Source: Desarmillaria ectypa (lineage: Eukaryota > Basidiomycota > Agaricomycetes > Agaricales > Physalacriaceae). Taken from it: a stretch of DNA of 64,000 nucleotides. Both the position numbers and the translations under genes were made by a program. The first letter of the stretch is position 1, and each line of letters starts with the position of its first letter. Below are positions 56,945-64,000 of this stretch, one piece after another. The notes under the pieces are model-generated. The model was not told the origin of the DNA and ran no database searches. It saw only the letters and a program-made list of their open reading frames with translations. The stretch covers positions 2,976,001 to 3,040,000 of the forward strand of contig JAUDYN010000002.1 in the NCBI GenBank assembly GCA_030407005.1, read 5' to 3'.

Positions 56945-58683
56945 ATGTCAGTCTCTCGACCTGCTATTCCGATACACAGCAATTCGAATGCAGAGCAAGA
57001 GAAGGCTCACGAAGGTGGGATAGAGAGGAAAGCTGCTGCCCTGAGAGCACGTGAAGAGTATTTGAAACGACGCGAACAAAACCTGGAGAAGCGAGAGAAG
57101 CACAAGAGGCGGAGGCAAGGAAGGAGGAAGATTTGGAGAGGAGAGAGGAAGAGCTTGCCAAGAAAGAGGCAGAAGATTCGAAGCTGAGTGAGTGGTGGCG
57201 TGCACAGTAGGAGAAATTGTGGGCGGGGCTGGAGCGACTTGAGCGGTGTCCAAGTCTGAACAGCTGGATTCAGGTCAATGTCGACGACAAAAAAATCGAT
57301 GTTTGCATGCAGATTCAGAGTCTACTCCATAATGTTGCTTATCCTTGGAGGTCCGTGGAGTTGATATCACTATCGGTGGAAAAAGTGGTTATGGATGTCC
57401 TGCAGCAGGTACGTTTACTGTAGAGCCTATGCTAACACGAAGGATCTAATGAATTGTCAGGACGCGCCCCAGTGATGAGTATCGCACTGCCATGAAATGT
57501 CTTCGAGCATTGAGCAAGGACCGGAACATCGTTCCCTCTTCCTTCTCTTGTCTAGATGTAATTAGAGAAGGGGAACATTCCGTCTGGGACGGTGCGTTTT
57601 CAGTGAGCATGCACCCTACTCTTGGTTAATGATTTTGTACTATGAGACTTATGTGTTGTGCTTTTGACAAGACATTTGGAAAGGGCGTCTTCGTGACACT
57701 CAAGTTTGCTTGAAAGTTCTTCGGATATTCACCTCTGAGAAGGATAGAAAGAATTTAATCAGAGTGAGCCGTGCACGTACGAAGCCAAACTGCATCTCGA
57801 TCTGCCGCAGAATTTGTGCCAGGAAGCCCTCGTATGGAGGCAACACCGTCATCCCAATATCCTTCCCTTCTTGGGAGTCAGCGAAGACCTTTTTACTCCG
57901 AGTTACTGTCTAATATCTCCCTGGATGATCAACGGGAATTATTGTTGCTTACCTCGAAGCTCATCCTGATCACAATCGTCTTTCGTCGGTATGGCAGCCC
58001 AATCTTTACATCGTGTGAGAGTTGTTAGGAGCCGAAGCTATCTTTTTGTTAAAAAAAATTATAGCTGATTCAAGTTGCTGAAGCTATGGAATATTTACAC
58101 AATCTTCACCCTCCAATAGTACATGCAGATATCCGCGGGGTGCGATCACTGTGCTTGTCTTCCTCGTGCTCTGACATGAATTAGTCTTAGGCAAATATTC
58201 TTGTCATGGATGATCTGTGTTGCTGTCTAGCAGATTTTGGGCTTTCCATATTTGCGGAAACGCGGGGCTTCGACAACTCTTCTAGGATGTGGAGCGGAGC
58301 TCTTCGCTGGCTAGCTCCCGAATACATGATTCCGGGGGCGTTCGATCAATCCTACATCGCTGCTAGGGATTCCTATGCTTACGGGTGCACTGTCATCGAG
58401 TAGGACTTATAGCGCACTTTTTATCACCACAATCTCATGGTATTTAACGGAGGTCTTTACTGGAAAACCACCTTTCCATGAGATCAAGAATGAAGCTAGC
58501 TTCATCAGCGCGGTTGTTACCAGAGCAGGTTGTCCGGTGCTGGAACTGTCCCCAAATGTTTTCCCTCACGATGGATTGTGGTCGCTCGTCGTAGAGTGTC
58601 TCAGAACTTTGCCAAGTGAGCGACAAGATGCTAGAATGGTTTCACGGATGGTACGATTGGCTGCCCAACTGACGAACGTGTAG
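56945..58683 (+). pseudogene. TKL-type protein kinase with N-terminal coiled coil, probably inactivated
   Basis: An N-terminal coiled coil (RKAAALRAREEYLKRREQNLE, then in another frame EEDLERREEELAKKEAED) runs into a TAG at 57208-57210 that interrupts the same frame as WAGLERLERCPSLNSWIQVN. The kinase part follows in exons: VVIREGEHS-like VIREGEHSVWDG, IWKGRLRDTQVCLKVLRIF with the VxxK lysine, CQEALVWRQHRHPNILPFLG, EAMEYLHNLHPPIVHADIRG (HAD for HRD), ANILVMDD, ADFGLSIFAE, GALRWLAPEYM, and DSYAYGCTVIEVFTGKPPF. This is the TKL kinase family expanded in Agaricomycetes. Between WMINGN and AYLEAHPDHN (about 57,935) one extra base shifts the frame. The junction after 57,413 also does not keep frame. 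The C-lobe from 58,200 to the stop at 58683 is clean. Alternative: sequence errors in a real gene. Confidence 0.6.
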
Positions 58684-61313
58684 ATGGGTGAGCCGGAAGG
58701 GGACGTCTCACATAATGATATTGGGCAATTATTGACGTTCAATATTGAACGACCAGAAACCCATTCTAGAATGTATGAACGATATCTCAAATATTATGGA
58801 AAACCATATGCTTGGTTTTGAGCGTAAGGCAGGACACCAACCAAAAGGTCCGGCCACGGCCCAATTTCAGCGAAATTGGGTATGACCTCGACGTCCATGA
58901 GCAGGTATCCCTTCTTTCTCCCAAGGGAAAATTTTCGCACACTTGGTAGCGCCCGACAGTGTGGACAAGACGGCAACGAGCCACGTATAGATGACTATAC
59001 AACGTCTTTATACTGGATGTACTAATACATACGTCTAATGAAGTCACGATCAGTATTGCCGCAATGACAAAATCGTTGTGCGTATTACAGTCTGAAGTCA
59101 GTCATTAGATACTTAGACGATCTTCAAACCGGGGACGATGGACGTTGGCCGATTGGGAGATGTTCTCTAATTGATGTATCCCAGGACCGTTGAGTTCTGG
59201 CCTCTGTGTACCAAAAATACCACGGGTTCTCATAAACAAACTGTTAGCGACAGATTGAAAATTTAGGAGATCCATACCTTGCGAGATGAGGACCTTCGGT
59301 AAAGATATGTGTACACTTTAGTAGATCGCACTCAATTTGACTGTTTTTCGCAGTGGCGAAAAGGACATGTCTACTTGCTCTCCTCCGACAGCCGGCGCGA
59401 ATGATTGCACGTTCTTACGCACGATGCACCATCCACTGCCGTGCCCGGGTTCTAACACCGCACTCCAACATATCTCATAGCATCGATGAGATTCATGGAA
59501 GGACTTGACCGAAATGCCCATAGTAGTTGTGGGCAAATTTGTGTCGATTCTTCCTGGGGTCGGTTGATATGGAGTTGCTCAAACTTCAAGTTGCTACGTA
59601 CTAGCCCATGGTTCTGACACCTGCTGAATGAGATATCAGGACCGAGGAACATGATCGATCACACTAGGAAGCTCACGAATTCTTCCATGCTTTCCTCGCC
59701 CTCCGGCAATCACCACCGTGCCCGGATATCACTGTAAAGACACAAATATCTTGACCCTCTTGCTTCCATCGTTCCCATAATTGCACCTTTTTATGTGGTT
59801 TGGCGTGATACAACTGATATAGGGTAAAACGGCAGAGTATATATAACATGATCAAGAACTCATACGCGTCCCATACAACGCTCCCTTCAGAATGGAACTA
59901 TACCCCCGTCTGAGCGCTGTGTCTCCGCCGGTCTCATCAAAATCACTGCCAGCTGTCATGGCCAAAGTGCATGAGCGTGTGCTTAGACCCTTGCTATACT
60001 GGCTCGGGCTGGGCTCCGACTGCTAAATGGAACTTCAGGGAATTAAATCGATCCATTGGAGATAGCTCACCTCGGGAATGACACGACCTTTCCCCGCGGT
60101 TCCGATGTATCAAAGTAACTTTGACTGGGCCCGATTCGAAGGTACCTTGTTGAGGGAGGATTGTGATACGTGCACACCCATACTTTCACCATATTTGGAG
60201 TAGAAATCGAACGATGGCTTGTTTCGAGCGCCGTGTCTCCGTATTGCATCAAGATCACACCCGCCCTATTTGCAGAACTGACTCATGTAAACGCGTGCCG
60301 AGCGAGAATGAATGATGCAGGAACGAATAGCTTGACTGTCTTTGGGCTGTGCAGTCATATGCCAGCTTCATTATGCGTACAGTATGATATTTCGTTAGTG
60401 AGCTACGAGGATATAAGAAGACGTGAGATAAAGTAGTTCTTTTTTGAGGTGCACAAACTTTCCGAAGCATTTCTTCTCATTCTCCCACGACGGGCAGTAT
60501 TTCATATAAATCTCCTTATGGTGTCGTGAAGCCTTGCTCACTGACTATGACGTCACTTCGGCAAAAACATAAAATACCGGTGCTTGTGGGATAATCCTAT
60601 GCGCGGACAAGTTGCACCATATCAAGGTCGTATATTCTTCTCTGGACGCTGTGTCGCCGTCGCATCATCAGAATCAGAACAAACACACGTCGGAATACCC
60701 AGTTTTGTCCCCCGTAATGGCGTGCTGAGATAATCCAATAACGGGGTTGAAATTTGGACCGAAGAAAAGGCTTTTTGCCCAGGGTTGTATTTGGAGGAGG
60801 GGGATCCCCAATTTCAAGACTCGGATTTATGTACATGTGTAGAGTCGAGCTGTGCATCCCCCTCGTGGGTTGATCCTTGCGATAGCCGGATGGAAACTTT
60901 CGTAAATATGAGGTGGAATATAAGCGAGGGTCGGTAGCGCATGGCTGGGCTGTATGATGTGCTGGTAATTAACCGGAAGCGTCCTTGTAACCTGAATGAA
61001 AATTAAAGGAAATGCATGTAAAATAAATGTAGGACTTATCCAGGATGAGGGGGACTGTTGATGGCTGTTGACTCAACATCAGTACTGGAAATTCAAAGTC
61101 CGCTTCTATCGACCCTTGACCTCCTCTCCTTTTCTTCAAAAGGTCAGCTACACGAGCCTCTTCCCCTGGCCTCACCTCAACCTCGTTTCCAGCTTCCTTT
61201 CCTTGTAATCCGGTTTAAAATCTCCCTTATCAATATGAATGCCCGGCCTCACAAAGTGCGCCTCGTTTCTCTTGATTTTTCGATTGTTGGCCAACGGAGA
61301 TTACTAGCAATCA
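58684..61313. other. Gene-poor, 2.6 kb
   Basis: No supported gene. It contains three loosely similar short blocks (around 59,914, 60,227 and 60,645) described under repeats. Confidence 0.45.
59914..60677. repeat. Three degenerate dispersed copies of a roughly 32 bp motif
   Basis: GCTGTGTCTCCG...CATCAAAATCA-like blocks occur at 59914-59945, 60227-60258 and 60645-60677, with several mismatches and small gaps between copies. They are 310-420 bp apart. They could be remnants of a longer duplicated segment; the flanks share little. Confidence 0.3.
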
Positions 61314-61642
61314 ATGTCTGAGCTGAAGCTTCGACGGTTAACTGAGCATAACCAGCGGCTGCGGGAAGACCTTGCGAGGCCTAGGGTGCGAGTGAGTGAA
61401 GCAAGCGCGAGGTACGGGTCTAAATGTCTCCTTTCCGTACAGCGGTGACAACGTTTGCCGATTTTGTTAGTTTGATACGTTACTGCAAGACAACGAAAGA
61501 TCATCTCGTATGTCCGTTACCTTGTTGTCGCATACTAACTGGCTCACGGATATTCTAGGTGCCTTCAGTATGGGGACCAGTCGGAAAGGGAGAGGATCCG
61601 TACGCACCGCCAGCACAGGGCTGCAGTTGTGTTGTTATGTGA
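61314..61642 (+). CDS. Heterotrimeric G-protein gamma subunit, copy 1
   Basis: Three exons (61314-61411, 61471-61507, 61559-61642) give 72 residues. [20 protein letters not shown] begins the G-gamma coiled coil that pairs with G-beta; [19 protein letters not shown] and [14 protein letters not shown] follow, the usual fungal STE18 pattern (SLIxYC...DxLVPSVWGP). The C-terminus is CSCVVM: a CaaX box (CVVM) with a second cysteine two residues upstream, so prenylation plus possible palmitoylation are expected. Role: membrane-anchored G-beta-gamma signalling, in fungi mainly pheromone and nutrient sensing. A paralogue lies 0.7 kb downstream on the same strand. Confidence 0.92.
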
Positions 61643-62321
61643 TTGCTCTGTCGTTCCTATTTTTCTACTCGGATTTTTCATCACTCATGGAGGAGTCGTC
61701 CGTTACTTCGGAATTTATATCAAGGCAGACATGATATTCGGATTGCCCCCCTCAACAAGCCAACCCTCACATTCGTTTACCCCTCACCAACAGGATACCC
61801 ACCCACCAATCCTGTTCGGTTGGCAACCAATCATCCTCAATATCCAGTTTTCATCCAGTTTTCACGTCTACATTATTTTTCTTTGCTGCTGCTTTCTTAT
61901 CATCATCATTCGGTATATCATCAGGTCGTTGCTTTACTATAAATTTATTGGTCATCGGCTCAATTCTCTTGTCCCGTCCACTACTGCCCGAATTCTATGT
62001 TAGATATAAGTAGACTGTCTATAGCCAGCGTAGAACGCGAATGATAAATACGGAGGGACAAGCCAAACTTGGAAAAAGGGCAAACGTGTGATTTGCAGTG
62101 CTGATAAATACCCGGTTTTGATGCTGAATATATATATATATGTATCTTTGCTTGTGACGACCAAGTACCTATCTTATAGCAAAAGGATACCGTCGCTCAC
62201 GGTTGTCCTTTGCATCTTAGTAGCCCACCCTGAGTGAGCTGTCCATTTTATCGTAATATTGTCACCGCTTGCTCACCATTTCTGCCAAGATCGTGAATAC
62301 CGTCAACCCCGATCGCCCCCT
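61643..62321. other. Spacer between tandem G-gamma genes
   Basis: 679 bp, pyrimidine-rich (CATCATCATTC, poly-T clusters) with a TA repeat at about 62,129-62,141. It should hold the second gene's promoter. Open frames here are not conserved between the two copies. Confidence 0.5.
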
Positions 62322-62666
62322 ATGAGCACTCGCACAGGAGGCCGCCAGGCCATGTCCGAGCTCAAGCTCCGTCGGCTACTGGAGCACAATCAGCGGCTTA
62401 GGGAGGACCTGGCCAGGCCCAGAGTGAGGGTCAGCGAGGCCAGTGCGAGGTACGTTCCTTTTCTCACCATACCATCTTGCTCTTACCGGCGCTCAGTCTC
62501 ATACGGTACTGTAAAACAACAAAAGACCATCTCGTGCGTTTCATGTCGATTATCCTTGACTATTTCTCACTATAAACAGGTCCCGTCGGTGTGGGGTCCA
62601 GTTGGACGGGCGGAGGATCCTTATGGACAACAAAGAACTGATTGCCAGTGCTGCTCTCTGCAGTAG
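62322..62666 (+). CDS. Heterotrimeric G-protein gamma subunit, copy 2
   Basis: Three exons (62322-62449, 62497-62533, 62580-62666) give 83 residues, or 73 from the second ATG at 62352, which aligns with the start of copy 1. [35 protein letters not shown] and [17 protein letters not shown] are nearly identical to copy 1; both introns sit at exactly the same codon positions and the middle exon is 37 nt in both. The tail differs: TDCQCCSLQ, with CSLQ as CaaX and two extra cysteines nearby. By CaaX rules a terminal Gln or Met both suit farnesylation. The 10-residue N-terminal extension ([10 protein letters not shown]) is not in copy 1. Confidence 0.9.
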   Translation: MSTRTGGRQAMSELKLRRLLEHNQRLREDLARPRVRVSEASARYVPFLTIPSCSYRRSVSYGTVKQQKTISCVSCRLSLTISHYKQVPSVWGPVGRAEDPYGQQRTDCQCCSLQ

Positions 62667-64000
62667 TTCTCCTCTTTTACTTACTTGGTTATCTGTTGTT
62701 GTATGTACACCGACTGTCTACTATGTATTGTTATCATCCTTCCCTCTCATCGTATTCAGGCCCCGCCACCTCATTATTAATCCTGAATGTACCTTGATCT
62801 GAATTCCGTGATAAGTAGTGTTGAGCAGGCGACTTGCTTGATTCGTCTGCCTCGCCCCTGCTAGGAACAGCACGAGTGAATTTGATCGAAGCTGTACCTT
62901 GCCAATCATCGTCGAAGTATCCAACTAGAAAGAGCAGGTCGGATATTTGTCTGGGCCCCGGGGCGTTGCAGTTCTATCACCGCAAATAAAGCAAAATTAT
63001 TCATTCTTGGGTCTACTACTGACCAAGGGATCTAATTTCAGTAACCGGAGAACTCCAGCATTCCCCCCAGTCCTCCACGCCAGCATTCAACGTCAATCAA
63101 CGGATGGATCCAGTTACCGATTGAAACAGGTGATGCTGGCTACCGTTGCTCTTCAACGTCAGACATCAATCATATCTCGATAAGACACCGAGTATCGATA
63201 CCTTCTGGCCATTGAGTAACGGCAGCTTAGATTTCATAACACATGAATGTTCCAGGTACTCGTACGTTCCTCATGACTCTGTCGTCGCATCCATCATTTA
63301 CGACGGGTATTAATGCGGGTCTCGGGACTAAGCTATGATTCCAGAAATGTCCGCATTTCTACCGCTGCTTTGAAAGGTTTAACTTATACGTACAACATCT
63401 TTAACTCTATCAATTTGGGATGGTGAAATCCTGATTCAAAAAAGAATCAGCAATGACACGAAACGAGAGTCGCATTACTCATTTTACCTCCTCAATAATG
63501 CATCAGGAGTTACATTCACATCTAGTTCGTATAAGGTTCAAAAAAGTAACGTCGTGTAAAGTAATTTCACAACATAGAGAAATAGAGAAGCATTAACTAA
63601 CGGTGAGAGTGACAATTGCAGCCTGGCCCAGCAAGGTCAGTTTTCTATTCTTACAACCTTGTCAACATTCCGCTTCCCTATTATTTCGAATCACCCCTCC
63701 GGTATTATTCCAGACTGTACGAAAAACTTTGATAATCAGGTATAACAAAGTTCACTGTTCAAATTTTCAGGCAGAACGAGTGAGGAATTGAATAAAGTGC
63801 CATCGGCCTAGTCAACATCCTCATTTCACTCAATAGTAGAGGGAAAGTTGAATCTGATGAAATATCGTTCCAGAAAGCGGGAGAAGCAGCGTCACCACTG
63901 TTAGAGACACAAGGTACAAGAAGTCAATGACGATTCGATTACAACCTATAAGCAGATAGTTTCAGAAGCGTATCGGAGCCGCAGCAAAGAACGAAGAATA
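62667..64000. other. Right-hand end, no gene recognised
   Basis: 1.3 kb of AT-rich sequence with short unrelated frames. No RNA gene or repeat seen. Confidence 0.5.

Noticed and set aside
1..64000. CRISPR arrays, bacterial-type operons or transposases
   Set aside because: No regularly spaced repeats, no transposase or reverse-transcriptase motifs and no long terminal repeats were seen. The DNA is eukaryotic nuclear.

Overview
The window is nuclear DNA of a filamentous basidiomycete, almost certainly an Agaricomycete. Reasons: genes on both strands with many 45-65 nt GT-AG introns, a tryptophan synthase with alpha and beta halves fused, fungal-type housekeeping proteins (BRX1, SWC2, GET2, SPC3, CSM1, VPS54), and mushroom-type accessory families (DUF6535 membrane proteins, TKL kinases, a helical-domain plus kinase-like protein, TLC, kelch, cupredoxin). 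I do not name a species. Exon joins were worked out by hand. A stated protein length means that the summed exons stay in one open frame with canonical or GC-AG junctions.

Region 1 (1-37.8 kb) is a dense conserved core: KH-domain RNA-binding protein (5' part), arrestin-like adaptor, BRX1, SWC2/VPS72, a mitochondrial ribosomal protein, GET2, SPC3, CSM1/PCS1, ankyrin-bearing L-asparaginase, TRP5, ADE4, a Gti1/Pac2 (WOPR) regulator, elongin A, a GID7/WDR26-like LisH-CTLH-WD40 protein, a Cys-motif zinc-binding protein and VPS54. These serve ribosome biogenesis, chromatin, ER targeting, secretion, amino-acid and purine synthesis, ubiquitin ligation and endosome-to-Golgi tethering. Several pairs are divergent over only 110-135 bp.

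Region 2 (about 38-59 kb) is accessory and unstable. It starts with a 16-exon gene (40.6-43.4 kb) encoding a helical-bundle N-terminus like MLKL/HeLo-type cell-death domains joined to a degenerate kinase-like region. Five of its 15 introns need GC-AG splicing. Two tRNA-Phe genes in opposite orientation, with different introns, bracket 44.5-54.9 kb. Between them lie a metaxin, two pieces of DUF6535 genes, an F-box-like gene, a decayed kelch gene, a TLC-domain protein, and a divergent mitochondrial thioredoxin / cupredoxin pair. A broken coiled-coil TKL kinase follows at 57-58.7 kb.

Region 3 (59-64 kb) is gene-poor apart from a tandem pair of heterotrimeric G-protein gamma subunit genes with identical intron positions but different CaaX tails.

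The observations most worth a second look are the 40.6 kb gene and its GC-AG introns, the tandem G-gamma genes, the ADE4 start codon split by an intron, and the split or truncated DUF6535/kelch arrangement.
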